This document shows positions 38,342 to 47,678 of a stretch of DNA of 64,000 nucleotides, one piece after another. Numbering within the stretch: position 1 is the stretch's first letter; each line of letters opens with the position of its first letter. The translations under genes were made by a program, and so were the position numbers. Source of the DNA: an uncultured Gelidibacter sp. (GTDB lineage: Bacteria > Bacteroidota > Bacteroidia > Flavobacteriales > Flavobacteriaceae); NCBI RefSeq assembly GCF_947500795.1, contig NZ_CANMTE010000004.1, positions 334,216 through 398,215 on the forward strand. Reading direction: 5' to 3'. The notes under the pieces were generated by a model. It did not search any database. It was given only the letters and a program-made list of their open reading frames with translations, and was not told the DNA's origin.

Positions 38342-38631
38342 AATACTAAATTTTAAGAATTAATAATTCGATTAAAATGAATGACTTGAGAGCAAGCAGT
38401 TCAATTTTAATCGCCTATTTTGATTGGGGAAATTTATCCTTAGGGGAAGTATTTATTGTAGGAAAGCTGACAGTGACTGTTTAAACTTTAAACACTCATA
38501 AAAATCGAGGAAGGACAGTTGCTTTTGCTATAGGAAACTGCAATTAATAGATTTACATGACCAAAGCGGCCAATTTTAGATCAGCTTTACTGGATAAAAT
38601 GTCACTGTTATTAAAATGAAGAAATTATTAA

Positions 38632-39226
38632 TTAATTAGGTTCCAGAACCCTTTCATAATAGTAAAACACTTGTGTTGGGCCGTAGAGTGAGTTTTCAAA
38701 ATTCCAATCGTATTTTAAAACTAATTCTGTTGGAGTTACTTTAATGAGATAGATAATGTCGTAAACATAGATTTTGAATCGATTTTCTTCAATCAATTCC
38801 CATTTAGCCATTTCTGAAAACAATGTACACGTGCCATCATTTTTATAATAACTATTCTCGAAAACAACACCATCGTCATTAAACTGTAAAAAGCTGAAGC
38901 CACAACTTTTATGCTCAAAATCTTGATAATTATGATATTTTATTGTGCCGTCATTGTTTGCATCTATGCCCAATTTTACGATTCTCCATCTTCCAATTAC
39001 TAAGTTTGAAGGAGAACTTTCTATTGGCATATCAATATAAGTATCAGAATCAACATCACCGTCCAAAAATCCAAAATACACATTTAATGTGTTACCGTCA
39101 TTTTTCACACCTGGGATTACCGCCAGAGACTACAGGCGTTTGGGGCATATTGGGTGTATCAGTAGTACATGAAACCAATACTATTAAACTCAGTATAGAT
39201 ATTGGTAATTTAAGTAAATTTACCAT
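38632..39226 (-). pseudogene. Frameshifted lipocalin-like lipoprotein
   Basis: The ORF track shows only 38632-39108 from a GTG. Just upstream, in another frame, an ATG at 39226 opens a lipoprotein signal (MVNLLKLPISILSLIVLVSC) that runs to a stop at about 39101. Removing one C from a CCC run at 39113-39115 (ggg on the + strand) joins the frames smoothly as SGGNPGVKNDGN. So the gene is either broken by a one-base insertion or carries a sequencing error. The body (GRWRIVKLGIDANNDG, FSFLQFNDDG, KWELIEENRFKIYV) resembles lipocalin-like small exported proteins. Confidence 0.75.
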
Positions 39227-39557
39227 GTTCAATACAATTTTAATTACCTGACTTAAAGGTAGTTAAAATACTAATCCGCGAATTAGAACAGGTTCTCTAT
39301 TTTTACACTTTAACACAGAAACAGAATTGACTTACAACAATCCAGATAATTGGGAGAGCACCACAAACCGAATGCTTTTTAATGGCCAACGTTCTATGAG
39401 ATGACGAAAATTCCCGCAGATTTTTCAAATGCGTTTGTAATTACTACATTTATTACTTTTATCAAACTAGACACCTAATGCCCTTATACAATACGACATC
39501 AAGATAATACAGGCGATTCGCGAAAACGGATTGCACTATTAAAACCCATCATAGCTC
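39227..39557. other. Intergenic region
   Basis: 331 bp between divergent genes. I see no supported ORF, hairpin or repeat; both promoters should be here. Confidence 0.5.
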
Positions 39558-40382
39558 ATGAAATTCAAATTACTCTTAGTTCTTTTTACCATTACTACCT
39601 TATTTGCCAACGCAGCTCAAGTTGACACAGTGATGGTGGTCAGTACTTCCATGAATAAAATTATCCCCACTGTGGTTATAACCCCGGATACTTATTCAGC
39701 CGAAAACAAAAATTACCCTGTAGTGTATGTACTGCATGGCGCTGGCGGCACGTATGCCAATTGGATTACAAGAGTGCCGGAGTTGAAAGCGTATGCTGAC
39801 ACCTATAACATGATTATTGTGTGCCCTGACGGCGGACTTACAAGCTGGTATTTTGATAGCCCGGTGGATGACAGCATGAAGTATGAGACCTATATTTCTA
39901 AAGAACTGGTGCAGGCTATTGATTCGAAATACAAAACCATCGCAGATAAATCTGGGAGAGCCATTACGGGGTTAAGCATGGGCGGCCATGGTGCGTTTTA
40001 TTTAGCGTTTAAACATCAAGACATTTGGGGCGCTGTTGGCAGTATGAGTGGCGGTTTGGATATCCGTCCCTTTCCGAACAATTGGGACCTCAATAAACGA
40101 CTGGGAGACTATGCTGACCACAAAGAAAACTGGGAAGAGAACACCGTTATCAATATGGTTTATAAATTGAAAAAAGACAGTATAAAACTCATTTTTGATT
40201 GCGGCATTAGTGATTTCTTTTATGATGCCAACAAGAGGTTGCATGAAAAGCTATTGGAAAGAAATATTCCGCATGACTATATAGAACGTCCGGGAAATCA
40301 TAATTGGGAGTATTGGTCGAATTCAATTAAATACCAACTGCTGTTTTTTAATGATTATTTTAGATCTGTACCAACGCCTTAA
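39558..40382 (+). CDS. Secreted alpha/beta-hydrolase esterase (esterase D-like)
   Basis: 274 aa with signal peptide (MKFKLLLVLFTITTLFANAA). The nucleophile elbow is GLSMGGHG, the oxyanion region YVLHGAGGTYANW, and candidate triad partners are Asp in DCGISDFFYDAN and His in RPGNHNWEYW. This is the tributyrin esterase/esterase D family, which hydrolyses short acyl esters, including acetyl or feruloyl groups on glycans. It is followed by an SGNH hydrolase, so a small ester-cleaving set is possible. Confidence 0.9.
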   Translation: MKFKLLLVLFTITTLFANAAQVDTVMVVSTSMNKIIPTVVITPDTYSAENKNYPVVYVLHGAGGTYANWITRVPELKAYADTYNMIIVCPDGGLTSWYFDSPVDDSMKYETYISKELVQAIDSKYKTIADKSGRAITGLSMGGHGAFYLAFKHQDIWGAVGSMSGGLDIRPFPNNWDLNKRLGDYADHKENWEENTVINMVYKLKKDSIKLIFDCGISDFFYDANKRLHEKLLERNIPHDYIERPGNHNWEYWSNSIKYQLLFFNDYFRSVPTP

Positions 40383-40439
40383 ATTGATGTTTAAAATTGA
40401 CTCACTATACGCTGAAATAGGCGCCGTTAATTCTCATAA

Positions 40440-41078
40440 ATGAATAAGTTCTTCCTTATTTTATGCCTCTTTATTTATGCGGTTTCAGAAACCTACAGTC
40501 AACACGAACAAGGTCCTAAACCTACTACGGCAGAACTGAGTGTTTTATTCGTTGGAAACAGTCTAACCTACACCAACAATCTGCCCAAATTGGTTAAGAA
40601 ATACGCCAAACAGGAAGGTGTAAACCTTACTTATAAAATGGTCGCCTTTCCAAATTATTCGCTAGAAGACCATTGGAATGACGGCGAAATTCAAAAACTC
40701 ATAGCAAGCACATCGTTCGATTTTATAATACTCCAGCAAGGACCGTCTTCTCAGCATGACGGGAGGAAAATGCTGATTGAGGATGACAAGAAGTATAGCA
40801 ATCTGGCACAACTCCATAATGCAAAATTGTGTTATTTTATGGTGTGGCCATCCATGAGCAACTACCATACATTTGATGATGTAATTAAAAACCACACAGA
40901 CGCTGCTGCCATTAACAATGCTATACTACTTCCTGTGGGTGAAGTTTGGAAGACCCATTTTGACAACACTAAAAATTTCCAATATTATGGTCCGGATGGA
41001 TTCCATCCCTCATTAGAAGGCAGTAAAATAGTGGCAGAAGTCATCGTGCATCGTCTTCTAAACTCCCTTAAAAAATAA
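40440..41078 (+). CDS. Secreted SGNH/GDSL hydrolase
   Basis: 212 aa with a signal peptide (ending AVSETYSQ). Block I is VGNSLTYTNN (nucleophile Ser in GNSL), block III contains LQQGPSSQ, and block V is DGFHPS with the Asp-x-x-His pair. Such enzymes are esterases or acetyl-hydrolases. It lies 57 bp after the esterase gene and 13 bp before the PD40 gene, so the three are probably one operon. Confidence 0.88.
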   Translation: MNKFFLILCLFIYAVSETYSQHEQGPKPTTAELSVLFVGNSLTYTNNLPKLVKKYAKQEGVNLTYKMVAFPNYSLEDHWNDGEIQKLIASTSFDFIILQQGPSSQHDGRKMLIEDDKKYSNLAQLHNAKLCYFMVWPSMSNYHTFDDVIKNHTDAAAINNAILLPVGEVWKTHFDNTKNFQYYGPDGFHPSLEGSKIVAEVIVHRLLNSLKK

Positions 41079-41091
41079 ATCCACGCTATTT

Positions 41092-42024
41092 ATGAAAAAA
41101 TTTCATTTCGTCATTACTTTATTATTTATCTCAAATGGTATTGTAGGTCAAGAAACTTCCTCAGTAACACAATTTGACAGCATCTTAAACCAATTTATCA
41201 ATGTGCGCGATTTTTGCATTTCGAAGGATGGCAAGGAAGCGTTTTTCACAATCCAAAGTCCCAACCAAGAAATTTCACAACTGGCGTACATCACAAAGGA
41301 AAATAATGCATGGTCAGCACCTCAGCTCCTCCCCTTTTGTGATGAATTTATGTATCTAGAACCATTTTTATCATATGACAATAACCGTTTATATTTCGCT
41401 TCTGACCGACCTTTGAACGCCACTAGCACTGAAAAAAAGGATTTTGATATTTGGTATGTTGACAGAGCCACTGCACATGCGCCATGGTCAGCGCCTAAGA
41501 ACTTAGGATTGCCAGTGAATTCAGAATTGGATGAATTTTACCCTTCGGTCAGCAAAAACAACAATCTCTATTTCACTATGGTTTCTCCCGATGGTTTTGG
41601 AAAAGATGATATTTATGTCAGCACATGGGAAAACGGCAGTTATTCCAAGCCCGTTATATTGGACGCCAACATAAATAGTGAAGGTTATGAGTTTAATGCT
41701 TTTATTTCAGCCAATGAAGATTTCATCATTTATTCTAAATATAATGAAGCTGACGGCCTTGGAAGTGGCGATTTGTACATTTCAAAAAAAGACGCGCATG
41801 GGACATGGCAAAAAGCAACCAATTTAGGTGTCGCGGTCAATTCTAAATATATGGACTATTGCCCGTTTTATGATGAAGAAAACAACATCCTATATTTTAC
41901 AAGTAGAAGAAATAATCTGACACCGAGAAAATTTAATTCCGTTTCAGATTTTACTAATTTTATAATGGAAAATGAAAATGGCCTCAGCAAAATTTATAAG
42001 ACTTCCATAAATTTGACAAATTAA
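41092..42024 (+). CDS. Exported PD40/TolB-like beta-propeller protein
   Basis: 310 aa with signal peptide. Repeats such as NNRLYFASDRP, NNLYFTMVSPDGFGKDDIYVS, EDFIIYSKYNEADGLGSGDLYISKK and NNILYFTSRRN are PD40 blades. No enzymatic motif. Co-directional with the two hydrolases upstream. Similar blades occur in the OmpA protein at 6301-8244. Role unknown, possibly binding to envelope partners. Confidence 0.85.
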   Translation: MKKFHFVITLLFISNGIVGQETSSVTQFDSILNQFINVRDFCISKDGKEAFFTIQSPNQEISQLAYITKENNAWSAPQLLPFCDEFMYLEPFLSYDNNRLYFASDRPLNATSTEKKDFDIWYVDRATAHAPWSAPKNLGLPVNSELDEFYPSVSKNNNLYFTMVSPDGFGKDDIYVSTWENGSYSKPVILDANINSEGYEFNAFISANEDFIIYSKYNEADGLGSGDLYISKKDAHGTWQKATNLGVAVNSKYMDYCPFYDEENNILYFTSRRNNLTPRKFNSVSDFTNFIMENENGLSKIYKTSINLTN

Positions 42025-42083
42025 GAACCCCATCACACAACAAACCATAAACTAACACGTTAGCAGAAATCAAACCATCACTT

Positions 42084-43316
42084 ATGAAAAAAACAGTTTA
42101 CATAACGCTACTATTAATTTGTCCTTTTATTTCATTTGGGCAAGTAGTTGGTGACTCCATTAATTATGAAGGTCTAAGCAAAGAGATTGAAACCTTAAAA
42201 AAAACAAACGAGACCCTTTTAAATAGCCTTGAAATTACAGGAAAAACCCTGAACGAATTGGTTAGGGACAAAAAAGTTTCAGATGAAACGAAATGGAACA
42301 CGGTAAAGCGAAACATTAATGCATCAGCGCAACTTTACAAAGTGCTTAGTGATGATATCATCAATCTGAAATCGCGATTAACCGACGAAGAATATCAAGG
42401 TTATATTAAATCGTTGAGTAGCATTCAAGAAGGACCATTAGGGTTTTCATTCCAGGAGGTCATTATTGAATCGGCTACTAAAATTGGGATTTTCGATAAA
42501 AAATCTAAGATGGATCGCTTCATCAGTATTGCAAGAAACGTGATGAGCAGTCCGCTTATTGCAAGCATTCCGTTTGTTTCCACCGCAGTAACGGCTTCAA
42601 ATTCTATTTTAGACATTGCTTATGGTTCATCAATGGGCGATAAAAATGCAGATTTAGACCGATTACAAAAGTTTGAAGGTGAGTTGAACAAATACCTAAC
42701 TTACTACACTACTCTTGACAAAGCCAACATTTTAAACCAGTCTTCCAATGGCGACAGAAGAGTGCTTTTAGAAAATCTACAACTCGATCTTTTAAATAAA
42801 TTAAAGAAAGACGCACCACGATTGAATTTCACGGTAGCTGAAAGAAAGACCAATGAAACTATTGATGCCTATTTTAATAGAGTTTTAAGCGCTTTTAATC
42901 ATGAATATAGCATTAAGCATCTTACCGATTTAGAAAATAAATATAAGAATGACAGAGGCGAAATCAACTATTCTGATCTGCTTCAAAAGGAACGTGATGC
43001 CAAATATTATAACAACAACATCTATGGGCTTGTTGAATTGGCTAAAAAATACACGCTGTACTATGAAAATTTCTTTGAAGTAGCTGACAGTTATCAAAAC
43101 AGAATTATTGAAGCGGTAGATTTAGCAAAGGGCAATGGCATTATTGAAGGCAAAAAAGAAAATGGCAAAGTATTAACCGCTGCACAAGTTTATGAGGAAA
43201 TCATAAAAAGCTTAAAGGATAAGAAAGTTGAAAGAGATAACGGGATCAGACATAGCATCAACATTCCTGAATTGAAACAAAAAATGGAACTTGTTGAGGA
43301 ATTTAAACTCATCTAA
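42084..43316 (+). CDS. Exported coiled-coil hypothetical protein
   Basis: 410 aa with signal peptide (FISFGQ). I do not recognise a family. Residues ~25-110 look helical/coiled-coil (LSKEIETLKKTNETLLNSLEITG). A moderately hydrophobic stretch at about 145-180 (SSPLIASIPFVSTAVTASNSILDIAYGS) resembles the membrane-active or packing helix of helical-bundle proteins. The rest is charged and helical. Bacterial helical toxins have a similar outline, but I cannot support that assignment. Confidence 0.75.
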   Translation: MKKTVYITLLLICPFISFGQVVGDSINYEGLSKEIETLKKTNETLLNSLEITGKTLNELVRDKKVSDETKWNTVKRNINASAQLYKVLSDDIINLKSRLTDEEYQGYIKSLSSIQEGPLGFSFQEVIIESATKIGIFDKKSKMDRFISIARNVMSSPLIASIPFVSTAVTASNSILDIAYGSSMGDKNADLDRLQKFEGELNKYLTYYTTLDKANILNQSSNGDRRVLLENLQLDLLNKLKKDAPRLNFTVAERKTNETIDAYFNRVLSAFNHEYSIKHLTDLENKYKNDRGEINYSDLLQKERDAKYYNNNIYGLVELAKKYTLYYENFFEVADSYQNRIIEAVDLAKGNGIIEGKKENGKVLTAAQVYEEIIKSLKDKKVERDNGIRHSINIPELKQKMELVEEFKLI

Positions 43317-43794
43317 AACCTTAAAATATAGGATTGTGCTCTACATGATTTAAAACCAACTATGCACAACGAGCTTATTTTTGGCTTATGTAATAAACTC
43401 AAACGCGTTTTGACAACAGTCAGGACGCGCTTTTTTTATTTGGTATTTTGAAGGGAAATTTCACAGTAACACACAAACAACAAAACACATAGAATCCACT
43501 TAAATCATAAAAAAACTCGATAACTTCAAAATATTCCCTCATAAATTCCGTATCTTTAAGTATAACAAAGATTCCAATCCAGTTATCATACATGAAGTCC
43601 TTTACAGCATCATTTCCTGATGCCATAATTGTGATTTACCAATCCAAAAGACAGCGCTTCAAAGCATCTAATTGTTATTTTGGAACCTTCAATTCTATAA
43701 AGGTTTGTAATGCATAGGATTTGTGTTCCTCGTTAAATCGTTCGGATTTTGGACACCTTAAAACCATCAATCCTTCCATCTAAAAACTCACGTC
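43317..43794. other. Intergenic region with terminator
   Basis: 478 bp. It holds the hairpin at 43401-43437. The minus-strand ORF 43420-43626 crosses the hairpin and has no recognisable feature, so I leave it out. The rest shows nothing I can support. Confidence 0.5.
43401..43437 (+). terminator. Terminator after the coiled-coil gene
   Basis: aaacgcgt and acgcgcttt pair with one bulged base around a 15-17 nt loop and are followed by a T7 run on the + strand. Confidence 0.75.
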
Positions 43795-44244
43795 ATGGCA
43801 AAAATAATATCAGTAGAATTACTCGAGATTCCAGATAAAATCCATGTTGGCGTGAACAACACAGACATCACTGTACTGACTACAATTGATTTTCATGAAA
43901 TGGATATTAAAGGAAATGTGGAGTACTGCCTTCACCTCTTTGTGTATGATGTTCACGGAAAAATTGATCCGCCATTAATCATCTCAAACTGGGACGAAAG
44001 CTATGTGATTTCTATTCAGTCGTCATTAGACAGAAGGGATGATTTTTTAGGGCAAACCACTGTCATGTTTAAGGCGTGTAAACGTCAAGTTACCATCGCA
44101 ACACCCATGATATTGCAATTGGGCTCACTGTCCAGAAGAGGAATTTACCTGACACGTCAATTAGAAATTTTTGCCACTGCTACACCAGCTGTTGGACGTA
44201 TTTCTAAATGGTCTATGCCTTACGAAACGCAAGTGTATCATTAA
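43795..44244 (+). CDS. Hypothetical protein, beta-rich
   Basis: 149 aa, no signal peptide or membrane segment. Alternating hydrophobic strands (KIISVELLEIPDKIHVGVNN, GNVEYCLHLFVYDVHG, RQVTIATPMILQLGSLS) suggest a beta-sandwich. No family recognised. The coding frame has normal codon use for the window. It stands alone. Confidence 0.7.
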   Translation: MAKIISVELLEIPDKIHVGVNNTDITVLTTIDFHEMDIKGNVEYCLHLFVYDVHGKIDPPLIISNWDESYVISIQSSLDRRDDFLGQTTVMFKACKRQVTIATPMILQLGSLSRRGIYLTRQLEIFATATPAVGRISKWSMPYETQVYH

Positions 44245-44533
44245 GTAAATATCCTTTATTTACAGCTTTAATTATGAGTATTCATGTCATTTAAACTCAT
44301 TCCATGACTTGGATTTTCAATACCCTATCACACCACATCATTTCCTATCAGAAAACACTTTCATAAATATACTTTTAAAACCTACCGAAGAAAATCGTAA
44401 CTTAACATCACTTAATAGTACTTAAAGCCAACACACTCCGCAACGCTGCGATGGCAAAACGGTTTTGAGAATAGTTATGTCAGGTGGAGACCAGAAACCA
44501 CATAAAAAACGGGTAAATTAAAACACTGAACAC

Positions 44534-44746
44534 ATGAAAAAAATATTTTATCTACTTCCTATTTTAGGATTGATGATGGCTTGCAATGAGGAAAAGAAAC
44601 AGCCACCACAGGCCGTTGAAGTAGACAAAGAGCAAACTGAAGCACTCGAAAAATCTATTGAAAATCTTGATGAATTAATGGAATCTACAGAATTTGAAAT
44701 GGAAAGAAACCAAGCCGAAATAGACTCCTTATTAAACACCCTTTAA
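44534..44746 (+). CDS. Small lipoprotein
   Basis: 70 aa. The signal and lipobox (LGLMMAC, Cys17) are followed by an acidic helix (EQTEALEKSIENLDELMESTEF). No family recognised. It is 10 bp before the next exported, highly charged protein, so the two are probably co-expressed. Confidence 0.75.
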   Translation: MKKIFYLLPILGLMMACNEEKKQPPQAVEVDKEQTEALEKSIENLDELMESTEFEMERNQAEIDSLLNTL

Positions 44747-44756
44747 AGATAAAGCC

Positions 44757-45305
44757 ATGAAAAAAATATTAATAATAGCGCTGCCATTCTTTATTTTCAA
44801 CACGTATGTGTTTGCTCAAGAACAAGGCAAAGGTAAAGGTCAACAAAAGCAACACGTAGAGCACGCTCAGAATCAAGGGCAAGAAAAATCAGCCAAAGAA
44901 AAAGCTGGACATGAGAAAGACAATCATAAGCGACAGGCAGAGAAAATGAAGAATGAACCTCAAGGCAATGCTTATGGTAAAAACAAAAATGGTTTAGAAG
45001 GAAAAGCATTCGGACAACAACGCGCTTTTGACGCTAAAAACAGCGCTATAAAGAAAAGTAATTATGCCGAGCAGAGAATTAAGGGCCACGATGACAGAAT
45101 TAAGGATAATGAAGATCGTATAAAAGCAGCGAAGGAAAAGGTTAAAGAACAACGAAAAATGGGCAAAATTTCTGCAGAGGAAGAGAAGATGAAAAATGAA
45201 AAAATTAAACTTGCCGAAGAAAAAGTAAAGCGCATGAAGGATCTTGTAGAGAAGAACAAAAAAGAACTCAAAGATTTAAAGGAAGAACTTAAAAAAACTG
45301 AGTAA
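44757..45305 (+). CDS. Exported highly charged coiled-coil protein
   Basis: 182 aa with signal peptide (FFIFNTYVFAQ). The mature part is almost entirely Lys, Glu, Gln, Asn and Gly: a low-complexity G/K/Q region with NAYGKN and GKAFGQQRA motifs, then a long charged helix (DNEDRIKAAKEKVKEQRK, KIKLAEEKVKRMKDLVEKNKKELKDLKEELKK). It may be a periplasmic spacer or stress protein. Function unknown. Confidence 0.75.
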   Translation: MKKILIIALPFFIFNTYVFAQEQGKGKGQQKQHVEHAQNQGQEKSAKEKAGHEKDNHKRQAEKMKNEPQGNAYGKNKNGLEGKAFGQQRAFDAKNSAIKKSNYAEQRIKGHDDRIKDNEDRIKAAKEKVKEQRKMGKISAEEEKMKNEKIKLAEEKVKRMKDLVEKNKKELKDLKEELKKTE

Positions 45306-45334
45306 GATTAACATTCAGTACAGTTGGTAAAATC

Positions 45335-45381
45335 GCTAGTATGTAGTCAACCCTTGTGGGTTAACGATATACTAGCTTTTT
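45335..45381 (+). terminator. Branched terminator hairpin
   Basis: gctagtat...atactagc encloses a second stem gtcaaccc-ttgt-gggttaac, followed by ttttt. It lies 30 bp after the charged-protein gene. Confidence 0.85.
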
Positions 45382-45681
45382 AATTTCTATGATGTTTTTA
45401 AGTCCATGATTGGCGATGATGTGCAGTTGGTGGTACAGAATTTTAAAGACCATTTTAGAGAACTGGACTTTTTAAAATAAAAGATCTTTAGATGAATTTT
45501 AGTGCAAAAAAACCTTCCTACTTCAAAATATTTTAAAAAATAATGGAGTAACTTTAGCTATAGAAGCAGACGAAACCACAATCGGTTCGGAATAAAGTAC
45601 AAGAATTTGGCCTAAAGGAGCATACTCTTTGAATGCGCATTTCAGGTGACAAGCAATTTAAAATCTTAAACATTAGAACAC
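45382..45681. other. Intergenic region
   Basis: 300 bp. A ~30-codon open stretch ending near 45478 (MIGDDVQLVVQNFKDHFRELDFLK) could be the tail of a lost gene, but it is too short to assign. Otherwise nothing seen except a possible -7-like box (taactttag) near 45550. Confidence 0.4.
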
Positions 45682-46191
45682 ATGATCAAGCAAGCTTTAA
45701 TGGCCGAATTTCAACATGAAGCCGAAAATACAAGAAAACTATTATCTATGATTCCAGATAGCGCTTTGGACTATCGCCCACAACCACAACTATGGTCCGT
45801 AGCTGAATTGGCATCGCATATTGCTGAAGTCTACAATTGGTACGACGTAACTTTTAATAAAGATCAATTTGAAATGAGCGGCTATACGTATGATAAAGGC
45901 GACATTAGCAAAAGCGCCAATATTTTAGAAAAATTTGAGGCGAACGTAAAAGCAGCACAACAGGCTATTGAAAAGTCAGATGAATCTCAATACATGAATG
46001 AATGGACGATGACCATGAACGGCAAAACAAGTTTTCCTGCAATGCCTAAAGTGCAGGTGATTAGAGGTTTTTTATATAATCATTTATACCATCATAGAGG
46101 AGAGATGGTTTCACATTTAAGAGCCACTGGCAACAAAGTGCCATCTATGTACGGCCCTACATATGAAGACTCTCAACAGATGGGACAATAA
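45682..46191 (+). CDS. DinB-family protein
   Basis: 169 aa four-helix DinB-like protein. Candidate metal-binding histidines lie in SHIAEVYNW and in HLYHHRGEMVSHLR. LDYRPQPQLWSVAELASHIAE is typical of the family. DinB-like proteins include thiol transferases and damage-inducible proteins; the reaction here is unknown. It heads a run of small cytosolic genes (VOC, DUF1801, DUF4199). Confidence 0.9.
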   Translation: MIKQALMAEFQHEAENTRKLLSMIPDSALDYRPQPQLWSVAELASHIAEVYNWYDVTFNKDQFEMSGYTYDKGDISKSANILEKFEANVKAAQQAIEKSDESQYMNEWTMTMNGKTSFPAMPKVQVIRGFLYNHLYHHRGEMVSHLRATGNKVPSMYGPTYEDSQQMGQ

Positions 46192-46220
46192 CCATCACTA
46201 ATTTTACAAAAAAAGACCCT

Positions 46221-46661
46221 ATGGCAACGGTTAATGTATATCTAACATTTGATGGCACTTGTGAGGCTGCCTTCAATTTTTACCGCTCTGTTTTTGGAGG
46301 GGAATTTCAACATATTGGACGTTTTACGGAAATGCCTAAGGATGAAAACTGTGCATCTATAAGTGAGGAAGATGGCAATAAAATCATGCATGTTTCTCTT
46401 CCCATCAGCAGCGCATCTATTTTAATGGGAAGCGACGCTGCTGGCGGCTGGGCGCCTAATTTAATTCATGGGAATAATTTTTCCGTTTCAATTTCTGCTG
46501 AAAGCAAAGCGGAAGCCGACACTCTATTTGATAGCTTATCAGAAGGTGGCACTCTAACGATGCCGATGGCCAAAACTTTTTGGGGCTCTTATTTTGGTAT
46601 GTTTACGGATAAATTTGGCATTAATTGGATGGTGAATTTTGACGAACACCTACCGCATTAA
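46221..46661 (+). CDS. VOC-family (PhnB/glyoxalase-like) protein
   Basis: 146 aa with the PhnB-type VOC fold: VNVYLTFDGTCEAAFNFYRSVFGGEFQ at the start and LTMPMAKTFWGSYFGMFTDKFGINWMVNF at the end. Metal-ligand residues are not clear, so it may be a non-enzymatic or divergent glyoxalase/dioxygenase relative. 8 bp before the DUF1801 gene. Confidence 0.9.
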   Translation: MATVNVYLTFDGTCEAAFNFYRSVFGGEFQHIGRFTEMPKDENCASISEEDGNKIMHVSLPISSASILMGSDAAGGWAPNLIHGNNFSVSISAESKAEADTLFDSLSEGGTLTMPMAKTFWGSYFGMFTDKFGINWMVNFDEHLPH

Positions 46662-46669
46662 AATCAACA

Positions 46670-47095
46670 ATGGCAAAAAACAAAACAGAGTACACTTCTG
46701 AAAGCGTCGTAGAATTTATCGAGGCCTTTGCAAATACTGAGCAAAAAAAGAAAGATAGTTTTGAACTCATCAGACTCATGACCGACCTCTCGGGTTTTGA
46801 GCCAAAAATGTGGGGCCCGAGTATTATCGGGTTTGGTAACTACCACTACACATATGCCAGCGGCCATGAAGGCGATGCTCCTATTATTGGATTTTCGCCT
46901 CGGAAATCGGCCATTTCACTCTACGTTTATACCGGATTAGAGGCACATGCGTATTTGTTGGAAAATCTCGGTAAATTCAAAAAAGGGAAAGCCTGTATCT
47001 ACATCAAAAAACTTTCTGACATCCATCAAGATCAACTTAAACAACTAATAAAAGAAACCATCACTTATAGCACTACAACCTATGGGGAACATTAA
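46670..47095 (+). CDS. DUF1801 domain protein
   Basis: 141 aa. SVVEFIEAFANTEQKKKDSFELIRLM, PKMWGPSIIGFGNYHYTY and ISLYVYTG match DUF1801, a family of small cytosolic proteins of unknown function. It overlaps the next gene by 14 bp (47082-47095), suggesting translational coupling. Confidence 0.88.
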   Translation: MAKNKTEYTSESVVEFIEAFANTEQKKKDSFELIRLMTDLSGFEPKMWGPSIIGFGNYHYTYASGHEGDAPIIGFSPRKSAISLYVYTGLEAHAYLLENLGKFKKGKACIYIKKLSDIHQDQLKQLIKETITYSTTTYGEH

Positions 47096-47570
47096 AATCG
47101 AAATTAAATGGGCATTACTATTTGTTGCCATGTCTTTACTTTGGATGGTATTGGAGAAATTGGCAGGACTCCACAGCACCCACATTGATAAGCATATGTA
47201 TTTGACCAACTTGTTTTTTATACCTGCAATATTGGTTTATATCGCGGCTTTAAAGGACAAGAAGAAAAAAGACTATAACGGACAGATGTCTTATAAACAA
47301 GGTTTTATTTCGGGACTCATCATCACGGCCATTGTAGCCCTTTTTGCGCCTTTTACGCAATGGATTATTTCCACCATCATTACTCCCGAATACTTCCCAA
47401 ATGTCATCGCATATTCCGTAAAAATAGGTTATCACAGCTCTTTGGAAGAAGCACAGGCATTCTTTAATCTTCAAAACTATATGGTTCAAAGTGTGGTAGG
47501 CGCCCTTGTAATGGGCGTTGTAACCGCTGCCGTAGTGGCGTATTTTGTGAGAACCAAACCAACAGTATAA
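47082..47570 (+). CDS. DUF4199 membrane protein
   Basis: 162 aa with about four membrane segments (KWALLFVAMSLLWMVLE, LFFIPAILVYIAAL, GLIITAIVALFAPF, VVGALVMGVVTAAVVAYF) and the family stretch MSYKQGFISG. Inner-membrane protein of unknown function, typical of Bacteroidota. Confidence 0.88.
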   Translation: MGNIKIEIKWALLFVAMSLLWMVLEKLAGLHSTHIDKHMYLTNLFFIPAILVYIAALKDKKKKDYNGQMSYKQGFISGLIITAIVALFAPFTQWIISTIITPEYFPNVIAYSVKIGYHSSLEEAQAFFNLQNYMVQSVVGALVMGVVTAAVVAYFVRTKPTV

Positions 47571-47678
47571 AAAATGCTTAGTGCTGTGGAAATTAGTTCA
47601 AAAAAGTCTACTTTTCAGTTTCAACACAACACCTATTTTTAACCAGAAGAACTTTAATCAACCTGTAAAACGCAACCT

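Noticed and set aside
43420-43626. 68-codon minus-strand ORF
   Set aside because: It crosses the terminator of the neighbouring gene and has no recognisable feature.
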